From the NCBI RefSeq assembly GCF_015390235.1, contig NZ_VUOH01000002.1, positions 682,001 through 746,000 of the forward strand: a stretch of 64,000 nucleotides of DNA, given 5' to 3'. The position numbers and the translations under genes are program-made. This document shows positions 8,778-17,771 of this stretch, piece after piece. How positions within the stretch are numbered: position 1 is the first letter of the stretch; each line of letters starts with the position of its first letter. Under the pieces are notes generated by a model. It was given only the letters and a program-made list of their open reading frames with translations, was not told where the DNA came from and made no database searches. The DNA is from Quadrisphaera sp. INWT6 (GTDB taxonomy: Bacteria; Actinomycetota; Actinomycetes; Actinomycetales; Quadrisphaeraceae).

Positions 8778-9395
8778 TCAGGCCTTGGGGGCCTCGTCGG
8801 CCTTCGCGGCGTCGTCGCCCTCGGCGGGCGCCGAGCCCGCCGCGTCGTCGACCTCGGCCTGCTGGTCGGTGACCGCCGTGGTCTCGCCGGCGGGCGCCGA
8901 GGGCGCCGCCTGCGTCGTCGCCTCGTCGGAAGACTCGGCCTGGTCCGCGGGGGCGGCGGCCGGGGCGTCGGTGTTGCCGCGCGCGGCGCGGCCGGTGGCG
9001 GCCTCCGCCTCGCGGACGGTGGCGGCGCGGGCGGTCAGCGGCTCCATGACGAGCTCGATGACGGCCATGGGGGCCTTGTCGCCCTTGCGCAGCCCGATCT
9101 TCGTGATGCGGGTGTAGCCACCCGGGCGCTCGGCCATGGCCGGGCCGATCTCGGTGAAGAGCGCGTGCACGACGCCCTTGTCCTTCACCGTCGACAGCAC
9201 GCGACGACGGGCGGCGAGGTCACCGCGCTTCGCGAAGGTCACCAGGCGCTCGGCCAGGGGGCGCAGGCGCTTGGCCTTGGCCTCCGTGGTCGTGATGCTG
9301 CGGTGCTCGAACAGCTGGGTGGCCAGGCCGGCGAGCAGCAGGCGCTCGTGCGCCGGGCCGCTGCCGAGCCGCGGACCCTTGGTGGGGGTGGGCAT
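8778..9395 (-). CDS. rplQ: 50S ribosomal protein L17, with long C-terminal tail
   Basis: Large-subunit protein near the peptide exit. The first 118 residues are the L17 domain: [40 protein letters not shown] and [20 protein letters not shown]. The product is 205 residues. After the core comes a tail of about 80 residues rich in Ala, Asp, Glu and Thr ([17 protein letters not shown]) with no recognised domain. Tailed L17 is known in actinobacteria. A perfect hairpin lies between it and rpoA. Confidence 0.96.
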   Translation of the reverse strand: MPTPTKGPRLGSGPAHERLLLAGLATQLFEHRSITTTEAKAKRLRPLAERLVTFAKRGDLAARRRVLSTVKDKGVVHALFTEIGPAMAERPGGYTRITKIGLRKGDKAPMAVIELVMEPLTARAATVREAEAATGRAARGNTDAPAAAPADQAESSDEATTQAAPSAPAGETTAVTDQQAEVDDAAGSAPAEGDDAAKADEAPKA

Positions 9396-9444
9396 CTCTT
9401 CTCCAGTGCTTCAGTCGTGCTGTCGGTCGTCGCGTGGTGGTGCT

Positions 9445-9485
9445 GGGCTCGAGCGCCCGGCCCGGCGGGCCGGGCGCTCGAGCCC
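9445..9485 (-). terminator. Perfect 19-bp hairpin between rpoA and rplQ
   Basis: Arms 9445-9463 and 9467-9485 are perfectly complementary around a 3-nt loop, 5 bp after the rpoA stop. There is no T-run. It may reduce rplQ expression relative to rpoA, or protect the rpoA 3' end. Confidence 0.6.
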
Positions 9486-9490
9486 GGTGC

Positions 9491-10507
9491 TCAGTACTGC
9501 TCGGTCTCGGCGAACGCGGAGTCGTCGTCCGCACCGTAGCTGTCGACGGCCAGGCCGGGGTCGAACCCGGGCGGGCTGTCCTTCAGCTGCAGGCCCATGC
9601 CGGTCAGCTTGACCTTGACCTCGTCGATGGACTTCGCGCCGAAGTTGCGGATGTCCATCAGGTCGGCCTCGCTGCGGGCGGTGAGCTCGCCCACGGTGTG
9701 GATGCCCTCGCGCTTGAGGCAGTTGTAGGAGCGGACCGTGAGCTCCAGCTCCTCGATCGGCAGCGCCAGGTCGGCCGCCAGGGCGGCGTCCGACGGCGAC
9801 GGGCCGATGTCGATGCCCTCGGCCTCGACGTTGAGCTCGCGGGCCAGCCCGAAGAGCTCCATCAGCGTCTTGCCGGCGCTGGCCATCGCGTCGCGGGGAC
9901 GCGTGGACGGCTTCGACTCGACGTCGACGACGAGGCGGTCGAAGTCGGTGCGCTGCTCGACGCGCGTCGCCTCGACCTTGTAGGTGACCTTGAGGACCGG
10001 CGAGTAGATCGAGTCGACCGGGATGCGGCCGATCTCGGCGTCGAGGTCCTTGTTCTGCGCCGCGGAGACGTAGCCGCGGCCGCGCTCGACGGTCAGCTCG
10101 ACCTCGAGGCGGGCGGTCTCGTCCAGCGTCGCCAGCACCAGGTCGGGGTTGTGCACCTCGACGCCGGCGGGCGGGGCGATGTCAGCGGCCGTGACCGTGC
10201 CGGGGCCCTGCTTGCGCAGGTACATCACGACGGGCTCGTCGTGCTCGCTCGAGACGACGAGGGCCTTGATGCCCACGATGAGCTCGGTCACGTCCTCCTT
10301 GACGCCCGGCACCGTGCTGAACTCGTGGAGCACGCCGTCGATGCGGATGCTCGTCACGGCGGCGCCCGGGATGGACGACAGCAGCGTGCGGCGCAGGGAG
10401 TTGCCGAGCGTGTACCCGAAGCCGGGCTCCAGGGGCTCGATGACGAAGCGCGAGCGGTGCTCGGAGATCGGCTCCTCGAGGAGCGTGGGGCGCTGTGCGA
10501 TGAGCAC
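9491..10507 (-). CDS. rpoA: DNA-directed RNA polymerase subunit alpha
   Basis: Assembly platform of RNA polymerase; the C-terminal domain contacts UP elements and activators. The 338-residue product starts [20 protein letters not shown] and has [20 protein letters not shown], the dimerisation signature. The alphaCTD from about residue 250 contains [20 protein letters not shown] and [14 protein letters not shown]. It ends in a short acidic tail. Length and domains are normal. GC-rich hairpins flank it on both sides in the alpha operon. Confidence 0.98.
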   Translation of the reverse strand: MLIAQRPTLLEEPISEHRSRFVIEPLEPGFGYTLGNSLRRTLLSSIPGAAVTSIRIDGVLHEFSTVPGVKEDVTELIVGIKALVVSSEHDEPVVMYLRKQGPGTVTAADIAPPAGVEVHNPDLVLATLDETARLEVELTVERGRGYVSAAQNKDLDAEIGRIPVDSIYSPVLKVTYKVEATRVEQRTDFDRLVVDVESKPSTRPRDAMASAGKTLMELFGLARELNVEAEGIDIGPSPSDAALAADLALPIEELELTVRSYNCLKREGIHTVGELTARSEADLMDIRNFGAKSIDEVKVKLTGMGLQLKDSPPGFDPGLAVDSYGADDDSAFAETEQY

Positions 10508-10608
10508 GGGTGCCTGCCTTCCTGCCGGGGTCCGCCATATGACCCCCGGATCGAGATCGCCCCGGGCGGCGAGGTCTGCCGCGCGGGGGTGGTGCTGGTG
10601 GAGCTGGT

Positions 10609-10639
10609 CGACCCCCGGGGCGCGTGGCCCCGGGGGTCG
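10609..10639 (-). terminator. 13-bp hairpin between rpsK and rpoA
   Basis: Arms 10609-10621 and 10627-10639 (CGACCCCCGGGGC and its complement) enclose a 5-nt loop, 8 bp after the rpsK stop. It may be an attenuator or mRNA-processing structure inside the alpha operon. Confidence 0.55.
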
Positions 10640-10647
10640 TCAGCGGG

Positions 10648-11061
10648 TCAGACGCGGCGGCGCTTCGGGGGGCGCGTGCCGTTGTGGGGCGCGGGGGTGA
10701 CGTCGGAGATCTGCCCGACCTCCAGGCCGGTGGCCTGCAGGGAGCGGATCGCGGTCTCGCGGCCCGAGCCCGGGCCCTTCACGAAGACGTCGACCTTGCG
10801 CATGCCGTGCTCCTGGGCGCGGCGGGCAGCGGCCTCGGCGGCCATCTGCGCGGCGAAGGGCGTCGACTTGCGCGAGCCCTTGAAGCCGACCTGGCCGGCG
10901 GAGGCCCAGGAGATGACGGCACCGGACGGGTCCGTGATGGACACGATGGTGTTGTTGAAGGTGCTCTTGATGTGCGCCTGGCCGACGGCGACGTTCTTCC
11001 GCTCCTTGCGGCGAGGACGACGGGCGGCGCCGGCGGAGGCGCGACGGGCGGTGGGGGGCAT
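10648..11061 (-). CDS. rpsK: 30S ribosomal protein S11
   Basis: Platform protein of the small subunit that contacts mRNA near the E-site. It has 137 residues: a basic N-terminus ([18 protein letters not shown]), then [37 protein letters not shown] and the universal end [14 protein letters not shown]. It follows rpsM and precedes rpoA. No rpsD gene lies between rpsK and rpoA, the usual order in actinomycetes lacking a linked S4. Confidence 0.97.
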   Translation of the reverse strand: MPPTARRASAGAARRPRRKERKNVAVGQAHIKSTFNNTIVSITDPSGAVISWASAGQVGFKGSRKSTPFAAQMAAEAAARRAQEHGMRKVDVFVKGPGSGRETAIRSLQATGLEVGQISDVTPAPHNGTRPPKRRRV

Positions 11062-11162
11062 GGCTCTTCTCCTGGGTGCGAGGGTCTCGTGTGCGGCTGG
11101 CCGGCGTGGCCGTGGGGCGGCTGCGCGCTGCCGGGCGGGTGGCCCGGGCGCTCAGCCGCGCG

Positions 11163-11543
11163 TCACTTGCGCCCGGCCTTCTTCTTGCCGGCGACCGTGC
11201 GCTTCGGGCCCTTGCGGGTGCGCGCGTTGGTCTTGGTGCGCTGGCCGCGCACGGGCAGGCCGCGGCGGTGCCGCAGGCCCTCGTAGGAGCCGATCTCCAC
11301 CTTGCGGCGGATGTCGGCGGCGACCTCGCGGCGCAGGTCGCCCTCGACCCGGAAGTTCGCCTCGATGTACTCGCGGAGCTTGACCTGCTCGGGCTCGCCG
11401 AGGTCGCGCACGCGGGTGTCACCGCTGATGCCGGTGGCCGCGAGCACCTCGTGCGCGCGGGTCCGGCCGATGCCGAAGATGTAGGTGAGCGCCACCTCGA
11501 GCCGCTTCTCGCGGGGGAGGTCGACGCCGACGATGCGTGCCAC
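11163..11543 (-). CDS. rpsM: 30S ribosomal protein S13
   Basis: Small-subunit head protein bridging to the large subunit and tRNA. The core reads [38 protein letters not shown] and [21 protein letters not shown] chose the GTG at 11543 (126 residues), preceded by the Shine-Dalgarno-like GGACAGGA, because it places [10 protein letters not shown] at the N-terminus as in the family. An ATG at 11561 would add six residues (MTDRTA) and cannot be excluded. Confidence 0.96.
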   Translation of the reverse strand: MARIVGVDLPREKRLEVALTYIFGIGRTRAHEVLAATGISGDTRVRDLGEPEQVKLREYIEANFRVEGDLRREVAADIRRKVEIGSYEGLRHRRGLPVRGQRTKTNARTRKGPKRTVAGKKKAGRK

Positions 11544-11691
11544 TGCTGTCCTGTCCGTCATCCGGGGGTGTGGAGCAGGTCCTGTCCGCCGTGGTGGCGG
11601 TCCCCGGCCTCCGGACCGGGGGTGTCGTCCTGCGGCGCGCCCGGGGGCGGCGCAGGGCGGGGCCTGCTGTTCGGTGCTGCGCGCTCCTGTC

Positions 11692-11725
11692 GGAGCGGGT
11701 GGAGCTGTGGAGCGGGTGGAGCTGC
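11692..11725. repeat. Tandem 17-bp direct repeat between rpmJ and rpsM
   Basis: GGAGCGGGTGGAGCTGT (11692-11708) is followed directly by GGAGCGGGTGGAGCTGC (11709-11725), differing only at the last base. The pair ends 2 bp before the rpmJ stop codon on the minus strand, inside the 184-bp space before rpsM. Confidence 0.7.
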
Positions 11726-11727
11726 GA

Positions 11728-11841
11728 TCAGCCCTGGCGCTGCTTGTGGCGCAGGTTGTCGCAGATCACCATGACGCGACCGTGCCGGCGGATCACCTTG
11801 CACTTGTCGCAGATCTGCTTGACGCTCGGCTTGACCTTCAT
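11728..11841 (-). CDS. rpmJ: 50S ribosomal protein L36
   Basis: Smallest large-subunit protein, binding zinc. The 37-residue product starts [20 protein letters not shown] and ends [14 protein letters not shown]. The four zinc ligands (Cys11, Cys14, Cys27, His32) are all present, so this is the zinc-binding form. It lies between infA and rpsM, its usual place at the start of the alpha operon. Confidence 0.97.
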   Translation of the reverse strand: MKVKPSVKQICDKCKVIRRHGRVMVICDNLRHKQRQG

Positions 11842-11887
11842 GATCGTCCTGTCGTGCGGCTGGCGGCTGGGGGCTGCGAGCGAGCGG

Positions 11888-12109
11888 TCACTTGTAGCGG
11901 TAGACGATGCGACCCCGCGAGAGGTCGTAGGGGCTCAGCTCCACGACCACCCGGTCCTCCGGGAGGATGCGGATGTAGTGCTGCCGCATCTTCCCCGAGA
12001 TGTGAGCGAGCACCTTGTGGCCGTTCGAGAGCTCGACGCGGAACATGGCGTTCGGCAGCGCCTCGACCACCGCGCCCTCGATCTCGATGACGCCGTCCTT
12101 CTTGGGCAT
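11888..12109 (-). CDS. infA: Translation initiation factor IF-1
   Basis: Binds the ribosomal A-site during initiation. It has 73 residues, an OB-fold protein of normal length: [40 protein letters not shown] and [20 protein letters not shown]. It lies between map and rpmJ, as in most actinomycetes. The 225-bp space upstream may hold its own promoter: TAACAT on the minus strand near 12247-12253 is a possible -10. An 8-bp hairpin (12194-12218) lies in the predicted leader. Confidence 0.98.
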   Translation of the reverse strand: MPKKDGVIEIEGAVVEALPNAMFRVELSNGHKVLAHISGKMRQHYIRILPEDRVVVELSPYDLSRGRIVYRYK

Positions 12110-12334
12110 GTCCTCCGCTCACCGACCGGAGGCGCAGCGTCGCTGCGCTCCCGGCCCTTGCAACTGATCGTCGTCGACCGGCCGTGGGGGCCGGACGGGC
12201 CCTCGTCACCGGCCCGTCAGGGGCTGGAGCACGAGAGCGACCCTGCATGTTAAGCCACGCCGACCGCCCCGACGAAATCGGTCCTCCGAGCGGCCCCGGC
12301 GGGTGTGGGATCAGGCCCTCGGGGCTGCCCCCGG

Positions 12335-13189
12335 TCAGGCCAGGGGCCGGACCTCGACGCCGTGGGCGGCGAGGTCGGCCGCGCCGCCGTCGGGCGCGGT
12401 CAGCACCCAGACGCCGCCCTCCACGAGGGCGACCGTGTGCTCCCAGTGGGCCGCGGTGGAGCCGTCGTCGGTCACGACGGTCCAGCCGTCGTCGAGGACC
12501 TCGGTCTCGTCGCCGCCCCGCGCGAGCATCGGCTCGACCGCCACGCACAGCCCGGGGCGCAGCTTGGGGCCCCGTGAGCGGCTGCGGTGGTTGAGCACCT
12601 CGGGGGCCTGGTGCATCGCGGTGCCGATCCCGTGGCCGACGTAGCCCTCGACGATGGCGAGCGGGGGCCGGCCCTGCGCCGCGCGGAGCTCGACGAGGTC
12701 CTGGACCGCGTCACCCACGACGCCCAGGCGGCCGCCCTCGGCGGCCCCGCGGGCGAGGGCGGCGATGCCGGCCCACAGCGCGTCCCGCGTGGTGCTCACG
12801 AGCTCGACGTCGGCCGGGTCGTGCGCCGCGGCGTCACCGACCAGGACGGTCACCGCGGAGTCGCCGTGCCACCCGTCGACGACGGCGCCGAAGTCGACCG
12901 ACAGCACGTCACCCGCGACGAGCGCGCGCGGGCCGGGGATGCCGTGGACCACCTCGGCGCCGACGGAGGCGCACAGCACCTTGGGGTACCCGTGGTACCC
13001 CAGGAACGACGACGTCGCTCCCGCGGACCGCAGCACCTCGGCGGCCACCGCGTCCAGGTCGTCGGTCGTCGCGCCGGGCCGGGCGGCCTCGGTGACGGCG
13101 GCGAGCGCGTCGGCCACCACGAGGCCGGCCCGCCGCATGGCCAGGACCTGCTCGGGGGTCTTGTACTCGATGCGCTCCCTGCCCAGCAC
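12335..13189 (-). CDS. map: Type I methionine aminopeptidase
   Basis: Removes initiator Met from nascent proteins using a two-metal centre. The 284-residue product has the pita-bread fold motifs: LGYHGYPKVLCASVGAEVVH, the metal Asp pair in VLSVDFGAVVDGWHGDSAVT, the metal His in GYVGHGIGTAMHQAPEVLNH, and the Glu ligands in AVEPMLARGG and TAAHWEHTVAL. The GTG start at 13189 lies 10 bp after the adk stop. Its place in secY-adk-map-infA is the standard one. Confidence 0.97.
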   Translation of the reverse strand: MLGRERIEYKTPEQVLAMRRAGLVVADALAAVTEAARPGATTDDLDAVAAEVLRSAGATSSFLGYHGYPKVLCASVGAEVVHGIPGPRALVAGDVLSVDFGAVVDGWHGDSAVTVLVGDAAAHDPADVELVSTTRDALWAGIAALARGAAEGGRLGVVGDAVQDLVELRAAQGRPPLAIVEGYVGHGIGTAMHQAPEVLNHRSRSRGPKLRPGLCVAVEPMLARGGDETEVLDDGWTVVTDDGSTAAHWEHTVALVEGGVWVLTAPDGGAADLAAHGVEVRPLA

Positions 13190-13199
13190 CGCTGCGCCC

Positions 13200-13844
13200 T
13201 CAGGCCCCGCTGGCGGCGCTGGCGCCGTCGCCGGGCTCCACGAGGGACGCCAGGGCGGCGAGGGCGCGCTGCTGCACCTCGGCGACCGGGCCGACGCCGT
13301 CGACGCTCACCAGCAGGCCGCGCGAGCCGTACGCGGCGGCCAGCGGCGCGGTCTGCTCGGCGTACACCTCCAGCCGGCGGCGCACGACCTCCTCGGTGTC
13401 GTCGCTGCGGCCCTGCTCGGCGGCGCGCTTGAGGAGCCGCTCGACCACGACGTCGGTGTCGGCGGTGATCTCCAGCACGCCGTCCAGGTGCGTCCCGGCG
13501 GAGGCGAGCGCCTCGTCCAGGGTGCGCACCTGCGCCGTGGTGCGCGGGTACCCGTCGAGGAGGAAGCCGCGCGCGGCGTCGTCCTCGGCGAGGCGGCCGG
13601 CCACCATGCGGTTGGTGACCTCGTCGGGGACGTACTCCCCCGCGTCCATGTAGCGCTTGGCCTCGACGCCCAGCTCGGTGCCCCCGGCGACGTTCGCGCG
13701 GAAGATGTCGCCCGTCGAGATCGCCGGCACGCCGAGGTGCTCGGCGAGCAGGGCGGCCTGCGTGCCCTTCCCGGCCCCGGGAGGGCCGAGGAGGACGACG
13801 CGGGCCGGGCGGGCGGTGCTGGTGCTGCCGGTGCTGTTGGTCAA
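13200..13844 (-). CDS. adk: Adenylate kinase, TTG start overlapping the secY stop
   Basis: Balances ATP, ADP and AMP. It has 214 residues with the P-loop [20 protein letters not shown], the AMP-binding segment [11 protein letters not shown], and [14 protein letters not shown]. The LID is short: [20 protein letters not shown] has no zinc Cys motif. The only suitable start is TTG at 13844, whose last two bases are shared with the secY TGA (TTGA). An upstream GAGGGG could act as Shine-Dalgarno. No ATG or GTG lies between there and the P-loop. Confidence 0.94.
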   Translation of the reverse strand: MTNSTGSTSTARPARVVLLGPPGAGKGTQAALLAEHLGVPAISTGDIFRANVAGGTELGVEAKRYMDAGEYVPDEVTNRMVAGRLAEDDAARGFLLDGYPRTTAQVRTLDEALASAGTHLDGVLEITADTDVVVERLLKRAAEQGRSDDTEEVVRRRLEVYAEQTAPLAAAYGSRGLLVSVDGVGPVAEVQQRALAALASLVEPGDGASAASGA

Positions 13845-15155
13845 CGGAGGAACCCCTCGTAGTGGCGCTGCTGGAGCTGGGACTCGATCTGCTTCACCGT
13901 CTCGAGGCCGACGCCCACGACGATGAGGATGGACGTGCCACCGAAGGGGAAGTTCTGGTTGGCGCCGACGGCGACCAGGGCGAGCAGCGGGATCAGCGCC
14001 ACCAGCCCGAGGTAGATCGCGCCGGGGAGGGTGATGCGCGTGAGGACGTGGTCGAGGTACTCGGCCGTGGGCCGGCCGGCGCGCACGCCGGGGATGAAGC
14101 CGCCGACGCGCTTGATGTTGTCGGCGACCTCGTCGGGGTTGAACGTGATCGCGACGTAGAAGTACGTGAAGAACACGATGAGCAGGACGTACGCGACGAT
14201 GTAGGCGGGGTGGTCGCCGCGGGTGAAGGTGTCGCGGACGAAGACGACCCAGCTCGAGGTCGGGTCGCCGAACTGCGCCACGAGCCCCGGCAGGTACAGC
14301 AGCGACGAGGCGAAGATGACCGGGATGACGCCGGCCATGTTGACCTTCATCGGGATGTAGGTGCTGGTGCCGCCGTACATGCGGCGCCCCACCATGCGCT
14401 TGGCGTACTGCACCGGGATGCGGCGCTGGGACTGCTCGACGAAGACGACGGCGGCGACGATGACCAGCCCGACGGCGATGACGAGCGCCATGGTGCCCCA
14501 GCCGCGCTCGCGCCCGATGGCCAGGACGGAGGTCGGGAAGGTGGCGGCGACCGAGGTGAAGATGAGCAGCGACATGCCGTTGCCGACACCGCGCTCGGTG
14601 ACCATCTCGCCCATCCACATGACCAGGCCGGTGCCCGCGGTCATCGTGAGGACCATCAGCAGGATCACGAGGATCGAGTCGTCCGGGATGACCTCGCTGC
14701 ACGCGGCGGGGGGCGCCGGCGCCGGAGCCGAAGAGGTTGCCGGAGCGGGCGACCGCCACGTAGGTGGTCGACTGCAGCACCGCGAGGGCGATGGTCAGGT
14801 AGCGCGTGTACTGGGTGAGCTTGGCCGTGCCGGCCTGGCCCTCCTTGTGCAGCTCCTCGAACTTGGGGATCACGACGCGGAGCAGCTGGACGATGATGCT
14901 CGCGGTGATGTACGGCATGATCCCGAGCGCGAAGACGCTCAGCTGCAGGAGCGCACCGCCGCTGAAGAGGTTGACCAGGCCCAGGAGGTCGCTGGTCGTG
15001 TCGATGCCCGCGATGCACTGCTGCACGTTGGTGTAGCTGACGCCCGGCGCCGGCACGAAGGACCCGAGGCGGAACACCGCCATGATCGCCAGCGTGAAGA
15101 CGATCTTGCGTCGCAGGTCGGGCGTCTTGAACGCCCGCACGAACGCACCTAGCAC
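13841..15155 (-). CDS. secY: Preprotein translocase subunit SecY, interrupted by a one-base frameshift at 14708-14713
   Basis: Forms the ten-helix protein-conducting channel of the Sec translocon. From the GTG at 15155 (preceded by AGGAGG) the frame gives the N-terminal helices: [35 protein letters not shown] and [20 protein letters not shown]. The protein then leaves frame at a run of six C on the coding strand (plus strand G6, 14708-14713). The rest ([35 protein letters not shown] segment, [15 protein letters not shown]) lies in another frame. Deleting one C joins them into about 437 residues, the normal SecY length. Because secY is essential and both halves are fully conserved, a sequence error is far more likely than a lost gene. 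Confidence 0.9.
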
Positions 15156-15388
15156 GAGTCCTCCTGGTGTGTCTGCGCCGCCTCCCGTCCGGGATCAGGA
15201 CGGGGGCGCTGTCGCTGCTCGCTCCTGACGGCCTGCGCCGGAGCTCCCCGCGCGCCCTGGTGGCGACGTCCGCGAGGCTACCCGGGCGCGGGGGCGCCCG
15301 GGGCCGCTACCGCTGCCCCGGCCGACGCCCGCCCCGCTCGTCCGCCCGCTGCGCGGGCCACCGGGCGGGGTGCGGGGGCCGGGTGCGG

Positions 15389-15428
15389 CAGGGCCCGGGC
15401 GGTGCGCTGGCGCACCACCCGGGCCCTG
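15389..15428 (-). terminator. Second of two tandem hairpins after rplO
   Basis: Arms 15389-15406 and 15411-15428 pair over 18 bp with one mismatch around a 4-nt loop. It lies on the same side of rplO as the hairpin at 15436-15460. Confidence 0.65.
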
Positions 15429-15435
15429 TCGCTGT

Positions 15436-15460
15436 GCCGCGCCGACGTGGTCGGCGCGGC
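15436..15460 (-). terminator. First of two tandem hairpins after rplO
   Basis: A perfect 11-bp stem (GCCGCGCCGAC and its complement) with a 3-nt loop, 13 bp after the rplO stop. With the neighbouring hairpin it probably ends the spc-operon transcript. Confidence 0.65.
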
Positions 15461-15473
15461 GCGTCCGGCTCGG

Positions 15474-15932
15474 TCAGAGCCGGGTCGTCGTACCGCCCGC
15501 AGCGGCGATCTTCGCCTCGGCCGAGGCGGAGAAGGCGTGCGCGGCGACCTGCACCGGCACGGAGATGTCGCCGGTGCCGAGCACCTTGACGCGCTGGCCG
15601 GGGCGGACGGCGCCCGCCGCGACCAGCTCGTCGACGCCGATCTCGCCGCCCTGGGGGAAGAGCTCCGAGAGCCGGTCCAGGTTCACGACCTGCGACACGA
15701 CCTTCGCCGGGTTGGTGAAGCCGCGGAGCTTGGGCAGGCGCATGTGGAGGGGCATCTGCCCACCCTCGAAGCGCGCTGCGACCTGGTAGCGGGCCTTGGT
15801 GCCCTTGGTGCCGCGGCCAGCGGTCTTGCCCTTGCTGGCCTCACCGCGGCCGACGCGGGTCTTGGCGGTCTTCGCACCGGGGGCGGGGCGAAGGTGGTGC
15901 ACCTTGAGCGCGTGCTCAGTGCTGTCAGCCAT
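15474..15932 (-). CDS. rplO: 50S ribosomal protein L15
   Basis: Large-subunit protein binding 23S rRNA. The 152-residue product has [58 protein letters not shown] and [20 protein letters not shown]. Its ATG shares one base with the rpmD stop (TGATG). It is the last gene of the S10-spc run before a double hairpin. Confidence 0.97.
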   Translation of the reverse strand: MADSTEHALKVHHLRPAPGAKTAKTRVGRGEASKGKTAGRGTKGTKARYQVAARFEGGQMPLHMRLPKLRGFTNPAKVVSQVVNLDRLSELFPQGGEIGVDELVAAGAVRPGQRVKVLGTGDISVPVQVAAHAFSASAEAKIAAAGGTTTRL

Positions 15933-16114
15933 CAGCTGACCTCCTCCACGGTCACGAGGTGGCGCACCGCGCGCAGCATGCCGAGCACCTCGGGGCGATC
16001 CTCGCGCACGACCGACTGGCCGATGCGCTTGAGCCCGAGGGTCCGCAGCGTGTCGCGGTGGTTCTGCTTGCCACCGATCTCCGACTTGATCTGGGTCACC
16101 TTGAGCTGCGCCAT
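15932..16114 (-). CDS. rpmD: 50S ribosomal protein L30
   Basis: Small large-subunit protein. The 60-residue product starts [20 protein letters not shown] and contains [15 protein letters not shown], typical of bacterial L30. It overlaps rpsE and rplO by one base each in TGATG arrangements, so translation of the three genes is likely coupled. Confidence 0.97.
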   Translation of the reverse strand: MAQLKVTQIKSEIGGKQNHRDTLRTLGLKRIGQSVVREDRPEVLGMLRAVRHLVTVEEVS

Positions 16115-16770
16115 CAGACGGCCGCCGCCCGGGCGCGGAGCAGGGCCGCCGGGGCGACCTGCTCGACCGTCAGGCCGCGGCGCGCGGCCACGGACTCGGG
16201 CTGCTCGAGGCCCTTCAGCGCGGCCACCGTCGCGTGGACGATGTTGATCGCGTTGGAGGAGCCCAGCGACTTGCTCAGCACGTCGTGGATGCCGGCGCAC
16301 TCGAGGACGGCGCGCACCGGGCCACCGGCGATGACGCCGGTACCGGGGCTCGCCGGGCGCAGCAGGACGACACCGGCCGCCTCCTCGCCCTGGACGGGGT
16401 GGGGGATGGTGCCCTGGATGCGGGGGACGCGGAAGAAGTTCTTCTTCGCCTCCTCGACGCCCTTCGCGATCGCGGCGGGCACCTCCTTGGCCTTCCCGTA
16501 GCCCACGCCCATGGTGCCGTCGCCGTCACCGACGACGACGAGCGCGGTGAAGCTGAAGCGACGGCCGCCCTTGACGACCTTCGCGACGCGGTTGATGGTC
16601 ACGACGCGCTCCAGGAACTGGCTGCGCTCCTCGGGCCCACCGCGGCCGCCGCGGTCGTTGCCGCCGCGCCCGCCGCGGTCGTTGCCGCCGCGCTGGCCGC
16701 GGTCGTTGCCCTGGCCGCCGCCGGTCCCGCTGGGGGGGCCTCCGGCGCCCCTGCGCTGTGGTCCGGGCAT
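16114..16770 (-). CDS. rpsE: 30S ribosomal protein S5 with Gly/Arg/Asn-rich N-terminal repeats
   Basis: Small-subunit protein acting in decoding fidelity and mRNA unwinding at the entry site. The core (from about residue 45) reads [40 protein letters not shown] and the loop [18 protein letters not shown]. The product is 218 residues, about 50 longer than typical. The additional N-terminus contains three near-copies of GNDRGGRG (residues about 21-44), a disordered RNA-binding-like RG tract. Tailed S5 proteins occur in actinobacteria, but this repeat is notable. Confidence 0.96.
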   Translation of the reverse strand: MPGPQRRGAGGPPSGTGGGQGNDRGQRGGNDRGGRGGNDRGGRGGPEERSQFLERVVTINRVAKVVKGGRRFSFTALVVVGDGDGTMGVGYGKAKEVPAAIAKGVEEAKKNFFRVPRIQGTIPHPVQGEEAAGVVLLRPASPGTGVIAGGPVRAVLECAGIHDVLSKSLGSSNAINIVHATVAALKGLEQPESVAARRGLTVEQVAPAALLRARAAAV

Positions 16771-16807
16771 CAGGCGATCCTTCCGTCGATCGGGTTCGTG
16801 TGGGTGC

Positions 16808-17203
16808 TCACAGGGAGAGACCCCCCTCGCGGGCGCCGTCCGCCACCGCGGCGACGCGGCCGTGGTAGCGGTTGCCGCCGCGGTCGAAGACCACGGCCTC
16901 GATCCCGGCGGCCTTGGCGCGCTCGGCGACGAGCTCGCCGACGCGGCGCGCCTTGGCGGTCTTGTCGCCGTCGTGGGCGCGCAGGTCGGCCTCCATGGTC
17001 GACGCCGACGCCACGGTGACGCCCAGGACGTCGTCGACGACCTGGACGGCGATGTGGCGCGCCGACCGGTTGACCACCAGGCGCGGACGCACCGCGGTCC
17101 CGGTGACCTTCTTGCGCACGCGCAGGTGGCGGCGGGAGCGGGCGGCAGCCCCGGTCTTGCCGCTGCCCTTGCGCAGCAGCTTGGTCCTACTGGCCAGTGC
17201 CAT
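16808..17203 (-). CDS. rplR: 50S ribosomal protein L18
   Basis: Binds 5S rRNA in the central protuberance. It has 131 residues: [40 protein letters not shown] and [20 protein letters not shown]. It starts 2 bp after the rplF stop. Confidence 0.97.
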   Translation of the reverse strand: MALASRTKLLRKGSGKTGAAARSRRHLRVRKKVTGTAVRPRLVVNRSARHIAVQVVDDVLGVTVASASTMEADLRAHDGDKTAKARRVGELVAERAKAAGIEAVVFDRGGNRYHGRVAAVADGAREGGLSL

Positions 17204-17205
17204 GA

Positions 17206-17760
17206 CTACTTGCCCGCCTTCCCGACCTTGCGCCGGACGACCTCGCCGGCGTACCGCACGCCCTTGCCCTTGTACGGGTCGGGCTTGCGCAGCTTGCGGA
17301 TGTTCGCGGCGACCTCGCCGACCTGCTGCTTGTCGATGCCGCTGACCGCGAAGCGGTTCGGCGCGGACACCGTGAGGGAGATGCCCTCGGGAGCCTTGAT
17401 GAGGACCGGGTGGCTGAACCCGAGCGCGAACTCGAGGTCCCCGCCCTTCGCCTGCACGCGGTACCCGGTGCCCACGATCTCCAGCTGCTTGGTGAAGCCC
17501 TCGGTCACGCCGGTCACCATGTTGGCGAGCAGCGTGCGGGTCAGGCCGTGGAGCGACTTGGAGAGGCGCTCGTCGTTCGGGCGGCTGACGGCGAGCGTGC
17601 CGTCCTCACCGCGCGAGACGCTCAGCGGCGCCGGGACGACGTGGGTCAGGGTCCCCTTGGGGCCCTTGATGACGACCGAGGCGGCAGCCCCGTCGTTGCT
17701 GTCGATGGTGACGTCGACCCCGGCGGGGATCGTCACCGGGAGCCTTCCGATGCGCGACAT
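17206..17760 (-). CDS. rplF: 50S ribosomal protein L6
   Basis: Large-subunit protein near the factor-binding site, made of two alike domains. The 184-residue product starts [20 protein letters not shown] and contains [35 protein letters not shown] and the end signature [18 protein letters not shown]. It lies in the standard spc order rpsH-rplF-rplR. Confidence 0.98.
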   Translation of the reverse strand: MSRIGRLPVTIPAGVDVTIDSNDGAAASVVIKGPKGTLTHVVPAPLSVSRGEDGTLAVSRPNDERLSKSLHGLTRTLLANMVTGVTEGFTKQLEIVGTGYRVQAKGGDLEFALGFSHPVLIKAPEGISLTVSAPNRFAVSGIDKQQVGEVAANIRKLRKPDPYKGKGVRYAGEVVRRKVGKAGK

Positions 17761-17771
17761 GTGCTACCCCC

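Larger units (their letters stand above)
15156..15473. other. 318-bp space between rplO and secY
   Basis: No gene is visible here. The part next to rplO holds two tandem hairpins (15389-15428 and 15436-15460). The part next to secY ends with the strong secY ribosome-binding site AGGAGG. No convincing promoter was seen, although one is expected if the hairpins terminate. Confidence 0.6.

Noticed and set aside
13200..15155. A single 651-residue SecY-Adk fusion frame
   Set aside because: The middle is out-of-frame secY sequence (Arg/His/Pro/Gly-rich). It results from the one-base shift at 14708-14713, after which the frame happens to coincide with adk.
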